Part shown: piece after piece, positions 54,638-64,000 of the stretch
Layout of the letters: the number at the start of each line of letters is the position of its first letter
Position numbering within the stretch: position 1 is the first letter of the stretch
Source of the DNA: Alectoria sarmentosa
Lineage: Eukaryota > Ascomycota > Lecanoromycetes > Lecanorales > Parmeliaceae
Reading direction: 5' to 3'
Assembly (NCBI GenBank): GCA_009733775.1
Contig: WOGZ01000008.1
Span: 186,001-250,000 of the forward strand
Length of the DNA: 64,000 bases
Notes under the pieces: generated by a model
What the model saw: only the letters and a program-made list of their open reading frames with translations
What the model was told of the DNA's origin: nothing
Databases searched by the model: none
Made by a program: the position numbers and the translations under genes

Positions 54638-54877
54638 TGTGCCGGTAGTTGCTGTGACGGTTGTGGTGGAGTAGGGATGGATGAGTCAAAGAGTTCTTCG
54701 TGTTTAATGCGAGGACGGTGATAAGATTAGTGTAAGATTTATCGCCGACGAGGCACAAAAATATTGAATGATGAAACATAGTCTTTGCCCGCTCGACCTG
54801 TTACGCAGACTAATCTAAAGCACCACAAACCCTCAAATCTGGCTTCTATCCCATTCAGATTCAAGGCCGGTGGCGGT
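54638..54877. promoter_or_regulatory. 240-bp divergent promoter shared by DPH3 and TSR1
   Basis: The only sequence between the two start codons, so both transcripts must begin here. No known motif is assigned with confidence. Confidence 0.5.
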
Positions 54878-57322
54878 ATGGCACCAGCGTCAGAGCATCA
54901 TCACCGGAATACCACCAAGGTTTCCCACAAACCGTTCAAGTCGCGGCATGCCACTAAGAGCCTGATTCGCGATTTGGCCAAAGGTAAGATCGAGGGTACA
55001 GAGGCGAAGCCCAACAGGAAGACACCTCATCAGCAAGTCATGTCTAAATTTGGCCGGAAGAACCAAGCCCGCCAAATAAGACAGACAAAGCACCAACAGA
55101 ATATCAAGTCGTCGAGTGTCTTTGCTGGACAAAACGGGGCACCAAGGGTCATCGCGGTTGTACCCTTATGTGAAGACCTGGATGCAGTAGCTGCAATACA
55201 AAGTTTGAATCAAGCGGTAGATGCAGAGTCCCTCTGGCCGCTTGAAGGGCATATGAGAGTCCGAGTGGATCGTTTCAAGCAGAACCTGGTATACGTACCG
55301 GTTAAGCGAGACCTCATGATTGCTCTTGACGCATGCCGGTTGGCAGACTTTGTGCTCTTCTTATTATCGCCTACAGAGGAGCCTGGGGAGGATGGAGAGC
55401 TGTTGCTGAAAACCATTGAAGGGCAAGGCGTGTCAAATGTACTTACGATGGTGCAGAATCTTGACAATGTCGAACCAGCCAGAAGGCGGCCGCAAATTGT
55501 GACCTCTTTGAAGTCTTACATTACCCATTTCTTCCCAAACCAGGAGAAGGTCTTGTCACTGGATGCGGAAAGCGAGTGCTCTAATGCTATCCGTTCTCTG
55601 TGCACTACGACACCAAAAGGAGTCAAATGGCGAGAAGACAGAAGTTGGATGCTGGTGGAGAATTTGCAGTGGCCAAGCAACGTGGTCGAAGCTAATATTG
55701 AGGGTGAAGTAGTCGTTACAGGAGTTGTACGTGGAAAAGGACTCAAGGCCAACAGGCTTGTACAGATAGGCGAATGGGGTCACTTTCAGATCGAGAAGAT
55801 CACAGATGCAGCACTTCCATCATCAAAGAAACGAAAAGCTGACGAAATGGCGGTTGACGAGGCTAAGGACGAGGAGGTTCTCGAGGTGCCAGACGTAGAA
55901 CAGGAAGAACTTGGAGAGCTTGCTCCTTATGAGGCTACTATGGAAGATGTAGATGCTTTGTCGGTTTCAGAAGCGCCTACTGAGAAACGAGGAGTCCTTC
56001 TTGACGATCATCATTACTTCTCAGATGATGAGACACATTTGCCTGACGTACCCAAGCGCTTGCCCAGAGGCACTTCGTCATACCAATCGGCTTGGTTTCT
56101 TGGTGACATGTCCGATTCAGGCTCAGACTTCGAGGATGCAGTAGATGATGAGGGTGATCTTGATATGGAAGCACCAGCGTTACCTCAGGATGGGCTTGAA
56201 GGGCTCGACAAAGCCACACTCAAAGAGCCTACCGAAGCAACACCTTCCGAATACCCTCAGTCGGAGATGTTCCTAGATCCGTCGCCAGATGACGAAGCTG
56301 CTCAATTGGCGGAGTATAGAGCTCAACGAAAGACTGAAGCCAACGAAGATCTGGAATTCCCAGATGAGATCGAGCTTCATCCTAATGTGCTTGCACGGGA
56401 ACGACTTGCAAGATATAGAGGCTTGAAAAGCTTGAGGACAAGCCATTGGGAGACGAGCGAAGACCGAGCACATGAACCTGAGGAGTGGAACAGATTACTT
56501 CAAGTGCCTGACTACAAGAGAGCGAAGAAGCAAGTCGACAACGACACTCTCGTCGGCGGCGTACAACCTGGCAAACGGGTTCATGTACATTTGCGCAGTG
56601 TGCCCCTTTCTCTTCAGCAGACCCACATCCGTACGAAGCCCCTAGCCCTTTACTCATTTCTTCGCCATGAGCAGAAGCGAACAGTGGTCAACTATAGCAT
56701 TACACTCAACTCTAACCATCCAAACCCTCTCCGATCCAAAGGCGAGTTGATTATGCAGTGTGGCCCTCGTCGATTTCTCATCAATCCCATATTCTCTCAA
56801 TCTGGCAACACCCCCAACAATGTCCACAAGTTCCTCCGTTACCTCCACCCAGGCCAGACCGCCATCGCGACATTCATCGCGCCGATCACCTGGGGTTCCG
56901 TTCCTGCCATTTTCTTTCAGCCATCGGCGTCCATGCCTGGCAGGCCCCTCGCCTTGATCGCAACAGGAACGTCCCTCCCTGCCTCGACTTCCCGCATCAT
57001 TGCCAAGCGTGTCATACTGACTGGCCACCCGTACAAGATCCACAAGAAACTTGTCACCGTGCGTTACATGTTCTTTAACAAGGAAGACGTGCAGTGGTTC
57101 AAGGCTCTGCAGCTGTGGACGAAGCGAGGGAGGAGTGGCTTCATCAAGGAGAGTCTCGGGACTCATGGGTATTTCAAAGCTACTTTCGACGCTAAGATCA
57201 ATCCCCAGGACGCAGTAGGTGTCAGTTTGTACAAAAGGGTATGGCCTAGAGAGGCTTCGCCGTGGACTGAGGCTGAGAAAGTTGGTGAGTCTGGAGAAGA
57301 GGAGATGCCTCCGGTAGACTAA
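54878..57322 (+). CDS. TSR1: Tsr1, 40S ribosome biogenesis factor
   Basis: A single exon of 814 residues from ATG 54878 (MAPASEHHHRNTTKVSHKPF); the frame is open upstream to 54785 but without an earlier ATG. Tsr1 is a catalytically inactive GTPase-like relative of Bms1 that binds late pre-40S particles and blocks premature joining with translation factors. The basic N-terminus (KPFKSRHATKSLIRDLAKGK) inserts into the subunit, followed by the GTPase-like fold (about 95-240) with no functional P-loop seen, the AARP2CN region, a long acidic linker (about 320-480), and the C-terminal RIBIOP domain (VHVHLRSVPLSLQQTHI, LIMQCGPRRFLINPIFSQ, VRYMFFNKEDVQWF, GYFKATFDAKINPQDAVGVS). Length and order match the family. 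Confidence 0.95.
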   Translation: MAPASEHHHRNTTKVSHKPFKSRHATKSLIRDLAKGKIEGTEAKPNRKTPHQQVMSKFGRKNQARQIRQTKHQQNIKSSSVFAGQNGAPRVIAVVPLCEDLDAVAAIQSLNQAVDAESLWPLEGHMRVRVDRFKQNLVYVPVKRDLMIALDACRLADFVLFLLSPTEEPGEDGELLLKTIEGQGVSNVLTMVQNLDNVEPARRRPQIVTSLKSYITHFFPNQEKVLSLDAESECSNAIRSLCTTTPKGVKWREDRSWMLVENLQWPSNVVEANIEGEVVVTGVVRGKGLKANRLVQIGEWGHFQIEKITDAALPSSKKRKADEMAVDEAKDEEVLEVPDVEQEELGELAPYEATMEDVDALSVSEAPTEKRGVLLDDHHYFSDDETHLPDVPKRLPRGTSSYQSAWFLGDMSDSGSDFEDAVDDEGDLDMEAPALPQDGLEGLDKATLKEPTEATPSEYPQSEMFLDPSPDDEAAQLAEYRAQRKTEANEDLEFPDEIELHPNVLARERLARYRGLKSLRTSHWETSEDRAHEPEEWNRLLQVPDYKRAKKQVDNDTLVGGVQPGKRVHVHLRSVPLSLQQTHIRTKPLALYSFLRHEQKRTVVNYSITLNSNHPNPLRSKGELIMQCGPRRFLINPIFSQSGNTPNNVHKFLRYLHPGQTAIATFIAPITWGSVPAIFFQPSASMPGRPLALIATGTSLPASTSRIIAKRVILTGHPYKIHKKLVTVRYMFFNKEDVQWFKALQLWTKRGRSGFIKESLGTHGYFKATFDAKINPQDAVGVSLYKRVWPREASPWTEAEKVGESGEEEMPPVD

Positions 57323-57810
57323 GATAGAGTCTGGCAGAGGAAAGTATCTGAGCCCCTATTGGAGAGAGCAGCGTTGAAATGCTAGAAAATACGGTTATTG
57401 CTAAGACGTCATATGAGAAAAGGTCCCATAAATTCTAGGTATGGATGACCAAAGGCCATAGACACCAAGTACAAGGCCATAAATTTCCCAACTGCCAGGT
57501 CGGTCTGATGGTGTTTAGAGATCTTGCCTCGGCTCACATCTTGTACAACACAAGATGTGAGGCGGGCCGGTTTACTCCTTCACATGCTCATCACTCTTTG
57601 CTGACAGCTAAGCCGTATTAACATCACACAAACCTGCAGTGACATCTCTTTCCCCTCTCTCTTTGTCTATCACATTCCGTATCTTATGAACGGCCTTACT
57701 TCTTTGCACTCTTGAATTCTTCTAGTGACTACACAATTGTCACCCTCTCAGATTTATCGCCGGACTTCGCCGCCGTCGCTAGCCTTCGGCTCTTGGAATC
57801 AGTGAAGCAA
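57323..57810. other. Intergenic region with a 12-bp hairpin
   Basis: The 3' flank of TSR1. It includes a perfect stem at 57533-57561, listed separately. No gene is seen. Confidence 0.4.
57533..57561. repeat. Perfect 12-bp inverted repeat with 5-nt loop
   Basis: CTCACATCTTGT, loop ACAAC, then ACAAGATGTGAG. It could form a stem in DNA or RNA. It lies about 210 bases after the TSR1 stop and 250 before the next gene. Confidence 0.7.
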
Positions 57811-58545
57811 ATGCCAGACAGCAGCAATCATGTTGAAAATAGCAAATATGCCAACCAGCGGCATGCAGGCATGCTACACACTTGTCTACTAATACATATC
57901 ACCTCTAACTCTTCTTAGAACTCCCAACCCTCATCCACCGGCACCACCACCGCACCTTCAACAGCAAAAACCTCCCCCAAAAAGCCACCGAGCACCCCAC
58001 CAACCCCATTCTTGCGCTCGAGATCCCAAGTCCGCTTCGCTCTCGACTCCAACTTTGCCCTCGACTCCGACGGCGACAGACGCGTCCCACCTCTCCTGCC
58101 CACCACCACCACCACCACTACCAAGCCAGCCACCACCACCACCGCCCAGCCCAACGCGCCCGCAACCAACATCCACTTCTCCTCCAACCCCAACCACTGC
58201 TATCGCGTCGTCGGTGCCGCCACGCGCGAGCAACCGTCAAACGTCCGCTTCGCACCCGATCCGAACGATTGCTTCCGCCTCCGCGACCGTCGCATCCAAC
58301 TCCCGACCCGGCCGAGCGAGCGCGAGCACGGAGAGTCGATTCCGTTGAGGGGGCAGTACGTTGATGTCTTCGGTCCCGAAGATCCCGGTGCGGAGGATGA
58401 AGACGACGACGACGACGACGACCTGTCGCTTGGGTTGGATGATGATTTGTTGACTGGGATGCGGCGATTCGCGTGGGCGTATGCGAAGGGGGTGGGTGGG
58501 TTGGTCATGGGGGTGGTGGATGGGTTGGCGGGGGGGACTCGATAA
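57811..58545 (+). CDS. Unknown protein with short repeats and acidic C-terminal half
   Basis: The second exon (57919-58545) is well supported: it follows a strong CTAACTCTTCTTAG acceptor and reads Ser/Thr/Pro-rich, then three degenerate units of pattern V/I-x-F-x-x-D/N-P/S-N (SQVRFALDSNFALDSD, NIHFSSNPNHCYRV, NVRFAPDPNDCFRL), then a seven-Asp run and LLTGMRRFAWAYAKGVGGLV. The first exon is less sure; ATG 57811 with donor GTTGAA at 57832 (MPDSSNH) is phase-consistent and gives 215 residues. An upstream alternative start cannot be excluded. No family recognised; the repeats and acidic run suggest a nuclear or scaffold protein, without proof. Confidence 0.55.
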
Positions 58546-59141
58546 GGTATCTTATGGCCTTTTTGGCCCTTATCGCTTATGAGGGGGCGAGAAGGTAAAG
58601 GGGAAGCAGGCGCTGTTACTTATCTACCATTTGAAAAAATGACGGAGGGTAGGGGGGGGGGCTTGGAGTGTGTTTGAAGGGGAGAGGGATTCCTTCAGGG
58701 TGCTTGGATCAACGGTTTTGTCTCGTTGGATTCGTTTTGAAGGGAAGGGGGGTGAATGCTTGCAGTAGGAAAGGGACTAGCGTGTGATGTGGAAAGAGGG
58801 GATTAATGGATGTTTCACCCTTTGTGTGCTATTCTCTTCTGCCATTTTGAAATCAAGTGACACAGGTTTTGACTTTACAACATTAATTGCTATACACACT
58901 TGTGTGCAATAGGAGCATATGGATTGACTCAAACCCAGTCTTGAACTTGAAAATGAAAGGAACAAACATGCAGGGCCAGGGAGAGTTCATTTCAAGAGTA
59001 GAGTCTAAAGTGTAGGTCAGAAAAGACAAACGATCTATCGAGCGTTGAAGCCATCAAGTGCCTGCCATAACTATTTATCTGCTTCTTCAGCTGCGAGCCA
59101 TCGTAATATTCATAAGCACCAGACGGATAAAAGATGCTGCT
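58546..59141. other. Convergent intergenic region
   Basis: G-rich stretches at 58640-58760 include GGGGGGGG. No gene is seen. Confidence 0.4.
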
Positions 59142-62100
59142 CTAATCGACAACCTCACCCAACAGCTCCCTGTCCTCGCGTGACAATGACATCAACAGCT
59201 GAGGGCTCTGCTCTCTCGAAGAAATCTCAAACACCATCTGCCCCATCACCACATCAGAAGTACTTTCCCCGCCTGCAGCCGGGTTGGCGGGACCCAAATG
59301 GCCCTCCGCTGCCGCGTTGTTCGCGGCCATCCTTCTCCTGTGCTCGGAGCCGATGTGGGGAAAGACGCGGTAGTGATTGGACCCGTTGGTGTAGGTCATC
59401 CCGCATGCCCTGCACGTGTGGCGCTTTGCACGACGCTATGTCTGGTCAACAGCACTCCGTGCGGATTTCGGATATATGCGTACCTTCTTGGAAGACTTGC
59501 GATTCGGACCGCCGTCTCTTTCAGGAGCAGCAGGTATGATCTGCGCGAGGGACTGCTCGTGTTGGTTGACGTCACGACGAACTTGCTTTTTAGAAACAAC
59601 AGGCTGGGTTGGGTTTGGCATCGAATCCAGAGAGAGGCCGCTCTGATATGTGACGGTGGGAGCGAGAGAGATCCCAGAGTTAGGTGCAGCACTAGGGACG
59701 TCTGTTGTTGCATTCCTGGCGATAGTGCTTGCCCTCGGCGGGCCGCCATGCTGACCGCTCGTACCCAGTGCCCGTCGTTTTGCCCACACTCTGAGCATTC
59801 TTGCACTTTGTTCGACGTTAACTACCGGTTTAGTTCTGCGAACTCTTGGGCGTCCATGATCTGCCTCTTCAGCACAAGTGCCAAGACTGACATGTTCGAG
59901 TGCAGGCGTATTGTCAATGTTCTTGACCTGAGATAGACCTGTAGTGGTTTCGCGAGGCATTAAGTTGGGGAATGAGACCCTGGGAGCCGGTGGATCTGTG
60001 AAACGGCCGTGACGGCCATCCCTCGGTTGTGTATGCCCTGGATTTGAATAGCTGTTTAACTTTCTTTTCTTGCTCTTATAGGGCCTGGGTGTCGTCAAGT
60101 CACAGTTTGGGTGGTTTTGAAGGTGGTTGAGGATGCCTGATCGACTTTTGTACTTTCGGCCACATCTCACACATTTTCGAGTTTTGATGGCAGACTTTTC
60201 ACGGATAGTTGTACTGGCTTGGCTTTTCGACTCTGGGGACTTCTGATACAGAAGGAGCCGTGGACGATGTTGAGACAAATTGGGTATGTTTGAATCCTCA
60301 GCGAATCTTCCGACACGGGGTTTGGAGGGCATCGACGTCTCGGTCTTTCTTCCCCCACCTGTACGGGTTGTCCGCCGCGGTAGTTCATTAAAGGTGTCAG
60401 GGTTTTCCTCTTTAGGATCAGCTCTTTTAAAACCCCTAGCCAACATATCATATTGTGCCTGTATCAAATCCGCCGAATAATGAGTCGATCCGGTACGTGA
60501 CATTACTTCAGCGACCAGGTTCCACTTCTCCAACTGGAAATTGTTCTCGATTTCAGCAATCAAATCAGCCTTCTCACGCTGGAAGTTTTCTTCGACTTCA
60601 GCTTCGGCGGCAAGAAGAAGCTGATCCCCTTTTAGTGAGCTTAATCCAGGAAGATTGCTTGAACTATCGTCACGTACTTCGTCCGGTTCAAATCGAGTAC
60701 TGGCAAGGTTTGCCATAATGCGGGCATAACGGCGTGACAGTGTCCTTTGCCTCTGCGCTTTGCCTGTTCTCTTTTCCCAGGCCTCTTCGATTTCGAGCCA
60801 CGAGCGTCCCTCCTCCCTCATCCTCACAAGCATGGTATCTGCAGCACTTGCTTCGTCCAAAGAGTGAGGTATGGCTGAACGTCGATGACGGTTCTCCAAA
60901 GTCAACTTCTGCTGATCATTCTTAGCTTCGACGATCGAAAGTCTGTCAGAATCATCTCCAGAGCGGGGATTAAGGGCAAGCTTGATCTTTTCTGTCCCAC
61001 TTCTGGTCCCCAACAGTGGAGTCTTTTCAGTCTCATTCCCAGAAAGACTATCGGGGTTTGCGGGATACATTGCCCCTTGAGCTATGACCCGTCGCCTTGG
61101 TCTTCTGTCTTCGATGATAGGGTCTTCATCTACGCTCTCATCCACAGATAGAGTGTCATCAATTCGAACTGTCCTGTCAATGAGTACTCTCCTTTGGCTT
61201 CCATCCCCACCAATGAGCGAAAGCCCATGATGCTGCTTCCTCAACGAGTTGTCCTGATACGAGTCGAGGTTTCTCCGTCCAGCAGTCTCTTCATGCCTGC
61301 TATCAAAAGAGACACTTGAATCTGCAGTATCATCATCGGTAGACTCCTCATCTCCCTCACTTGTGAAATGGAATTCCGATTCACTAACGTCCCAGATATC
61401 GGGTTCAGTCAGTCCTGAAGAAAGGCTTCCCCTCTCCTTCTTTTCATTGTTGGCTTTCCTCAACGGGTTGTTGCTCTTGTCCAGGTACTTGAGAAAATAT
61501 TTTTCGTCGAACCATCCGACCTTCTCGAACGCGCCGCATAATTTGACAGCCTTATTGCTATTGATCTTGCAAGCTTTTTGGGAGTCAGACCTTCTGAACT
61601 TTCTTCCTGCCTGTAAAGCTTCGAAACGAGCTTGAAAGATCCGACGTTTGGTGCACAAATATTTTGCACAGCTCAAGTTCAGAGACGTGGCAAGTTTGAG
61701 TTCCGCCTCGTGAAGCATATGTCGGTCCGGGTCGTTGGAGAGGTCAACTAATATTTTTTGACGCCACTCTACTTGGAGGATGTGCGGATTGCCACTGGGT
61801 AGGGTTGATATCGGAGGAGCATAGTCTGGAATGGAGTTGAAAGCCAAATCTCCAACCTCATTTCCAGTGTAACGGCGAAAATGCTCTGGTCGTCTAGAGG
61901 CTTTCTGCGGACGTGGAGACGGAAACTTGTCAAGCATTGGTAAAGGCCGCAGTAAGGCATTTGGTTTCCCACCGTTGTTTTGTAACGCAACTCTAGCTGC
62001 GTGAGTCTCCGCTTCTTGTTTCAGCGGTGCAGAGACTCCTCTAGACGACATATTGAGCTGTCCTTCAGCGGCTAGTGGTGTCCTGGATGGCCCTGTTGTG

Positions 62101-62462
62101 GTAGTACCATCATCCTCATGGATGTTGAGTATTTGGTCCTCCGTTTCGTCACCACTCGAGCTACTCGCGTATCCTGTTGGCATTCCATAAAGCTCGGTGT
62201 GAGTGTCTCTCGTAGTGCTTCCTCTGTAATCGAAAGGGTGTGGGGAGGCCGATTCTTGCTTGATGGGCAGGCACGTTTGTGAAGTACCTTGAGAGGGTTC
62301 GATGTTGTCCATATGGCTTGCTTTTCTCTTGGTTCCCTGACTCGATAGTGCCGTCGATATCGCGGGGCCGGATGAGGACAGACGTCTGTGGAGGGTATTA
62401 CTTGCGACGGTAGGTTCGTCTAGAGCTTGTCCGGGCATGATGTCTGGTCTTGCCTTCGGCAT
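59142..62462 (-). CDS. SWIRM-domain protein with C2H2 zinc finger and Cys-containing C-terminus
   Basis: Exons 62462-59484 and 59435-59142 with a 48-nt intron (GTACGC..ACATAG, GTTGACC branch, phase 0) encode 1,090 residues. The SWIRM domain spans about 210-325 (ELKLATSLNLSCAKYLCTKR, RIFQARFEALQAG, then QKACKINSNKAVKLCGAF and VGWFDEKYF), a helical DNA/histone-binding module of chromatin proteins. A single C2H2 finger follows at about 761-785 (CVRCGRKYKSRSGILNHLQN and H). The spliced C-terminus has HTCRACGMTYTNGSNHYRVF, a likely second zinc site. The regions between are disordered and acidic, with many Ser-rich stretches. Some ascomycetes carry SWIRM proteins of the Fun19 type; this longer, zinc-finger-bearing form is less familiar. 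A role in chromatin or transcription is an inference. Confidence 0.85.
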
Positions 62463-62983
62463 TGACGCGGTGAAAGGTCATGAGGCAGGTGCATAGTCTT
62501 ATAAGAGGCTTTCTACAGCTCCAAACATTGGTACACAAGTTGGCAGTGCTCGAACCTCTCGAATTGTATCACATTTGCAAAATTCACGTCTGTGGAGTAA
62601 GCAATAATGCAAGCCAGAAGTGGACCCAAGAGCTTCAATAAGGTTGGCCCTAAGGGGCCTTTCCGGGGCAAACGTGCACGGGTCTGCCCGGTGGGGCCGA
62701 TCTTGGCGTCCCTTAGGGGTGGTGGGGGCTCTCTGCCACCAATCATCGGTGCATGCGCGAACCCCCATGTCAGGTCAGATCATATGCGGTTTCTTTTTGA
62801 TAGCGCCGCAACCAAGCCTCCAGAGCTCATGTGAGCTCTCTGATCATTACGACTGTTTCTGTAGAGCTTCATCAGCTCCTGCGAAAAGACTCCAACCCCG
62901 AGAAGAAAAACTGGAAAGACCGCCAAAATAGAGACAGGCAGGAGGCGGAGCGCAAGCTCCGTGAGTTCTCTCTACTCGAGAAA
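62463..62983. promoter_or_regulatory. Divergent intergenic region before the SPX gene
   Basis: Promoters of the SWIRM gene (minus) and SPX gene (plus). The frame of the SPX gene is open upstream of its ATG as far as 62831, but the family begins at 62984. Confidence 0.45.
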
Positions 62984-64000
62984 ATGAAGTTCTCACACAG
63001 TATTCAATTCAACGCGGTACCGGAATGGAGCAGTCATTACATATCCTACAGTAATCTCAAGAAATTGTACGTACCGGCCCCCTTCTCCAATTAAAACCTC
63101 AATCGAGGCTATGGAAGCTCATGCTGACCACCTTCTACTATGTCAGAATATACCAGCTTGAGAAATCCGTCAACCAGCCGTCTGCGATAGCTCATGGGGA
63201 TGCGGAATCTTCACCTTTGATAAGTATTGACGATCCTGATGCTGCGTTCCGACGTGCCCTTGATCAGGAACTGGAGAAGATCTGTTCTTTTTATCAATTG
63301 AAAGAGCTTGAGATATATGGGGAAGTGGGAGAATTAATCAAGGATGAGCAATCATACGAGGCTGAGACGGAAGGACAGGATCTCGACCAATTAGACGGGG
63401 CTACAGACAAGAATGGAAGGCAGCGTCGTGGGAGCCTTTTCGGGAAAATTGGTGGCAGACAACGGCGGACAAGTACCATGAGTGCGTCGACTATAGATGA
63501 AGGAGACGAAGAGGGCGACAGCGATGATGACCCAGACGAGAGGACAGCAATGAACGGCAGCCACATGGGCCGGCGGAAAACCCATGATACCAACGCAAGC
63601 CACGCCCATGACGACGTCCGGAGCTCAAGAGAATTACCCATGTTGAAAAGAAGGATGAGCCAAGCACAAGATGACTACAGTGACAATGCAGTGGAGGGGC
63701 TGCTAGCTTCTGGCATGACTCTGAAGAAGAGGACCATCAGCCTATACGTTTCACTGTGCGAACTGAAATCATATGTCCAGCTCAACAAGACTGGCTTCTC
63801 GAAGGTATGCAAAAAATACGACAAGACATTGAATCGAAGCCTCAAAAGTGCATATGTCAAGGACAGTGTCACTCCTGCATACCCATTCAAGGAGGAAACC
63901 ATGCAACATATTGATGTAAATATAAAGCATATGGAGAGGGTATACGCTGGCGTTATCACAAAAGGGGACATTGGGAGAGCCCGGCGAGAATTACGGCTAC
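62984..64000 (+). CDS. SPX-domain phosphate transporter, PHO91/PHO90-like (3' end outside window)
   Basis: Exon 1 at 62984-63066 (MKFSHSIQFNAVPEWSSHYI) and exon 2 from 63147 to the right edge join over an 80-nt intron. Only the SPX domain is inside the window: AVPEWSSHYISYSNLKKLIY, ELEKICSFYQLKELEIYGEV, then after an acidic, Ser-rich insert of about 90 residues LKKRTISLYVSLCELKSYVQ and LNKTGFSKVCKKYDKTLNRS. These last basic residues form the inositol-pyrophosphate pocket (KK and K-x-x-K-x-D-K patterns visible). The start wording matches the Pho87/Pho90/Pho91 group, which carry a C-terminal divalent-anion symporter domain, rather than Vtc, Syg1 or Gde1. Which transporter it is cannot be decided from this half. 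Confidence 0.88.

Overview
The window looks like nuclear DNA from a filamentous ascomycete (Pezizomycotina; Dothideomycetes is my best guess, and it is only a guess). The reasons are short introns of about 46-60 nt with GT..AG ends and CTRAC-type branch sites, compact gene spacing, protein families such as a fungal P450, a GYP5-like RabGAP and a PHO91-type SPX protein, and repeats that carry C-to-T / G-to-A decay resembling repeat-induced point mutation (RIP). All exon structures here were assembled by hand from open frames, splice signals and remembered family consensus; none was aligned by software.

Layout. 1-7.5 kb: the end of a pepsin-like gene whose catalytic motifs look dead, a small secreted or wall-anchored Ser/Thr-rich protein, a wrecked anhydro-N-acetylmuramic acid kinase gene, and a two-exon protein with a GNAT-like front half. 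7.8-10 kb: two head-to-head paralogues that share only a short C-terminal motif. 10.8-14.4 kb: ribosomal protein eS8, a metallophosphoesterase and an unknown acidic-tailed protein. 14.9-21 kb: a 2,034-residue DOCK-family exchange factor in one exon. 21.8-22.9 kb: a 1,065-bp transposable element with perfect 35-bp terminal inverted repeats and a TTA duplication. 22.9-28.5 kb: gene-poor, with one small gene and a decayed repeat block bounded by a 150-bp inverted repeat. 28.6-37.5 kb: two small probably membrane-bound proteins, cytosolic leucyl-tRNA synthetase (one intron looks GC-AG), and a TBC RabGAP. 39.6-44.6 kb: a low-complexity unknown protein, CTF8 and a cytochrome P450. 45.3-50.7 kb: a sharply bounded, extremely AT-rich, gene-free island with RIP-like tandem repeats and many CGTACG palindromes. 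50.9-64 kb: UTP7, AP-3 sigma, DPH3, TSR1, an unknown acidic protein, a SWIRM/zinc-finger protein and the first part of an SPX phosphate transporter that runs off the right edge.

Functional themes. Translation and ribosome assembly are prominent (eS8, LeuRS, UTP7, TSR1, DPH3), with DPH3 and TSR1 sharing a 240-bp divergent promoter. Membrane traffic and cell polarity are covered by the DOCK GEF, the RabGAP and AP-3 sigma. The non-core part consists of the two decayed genes, the P450 beside the AT island, the transposon and the RIP-like repeats. I see no CRISPR array, rRNA or convincing tRNA.
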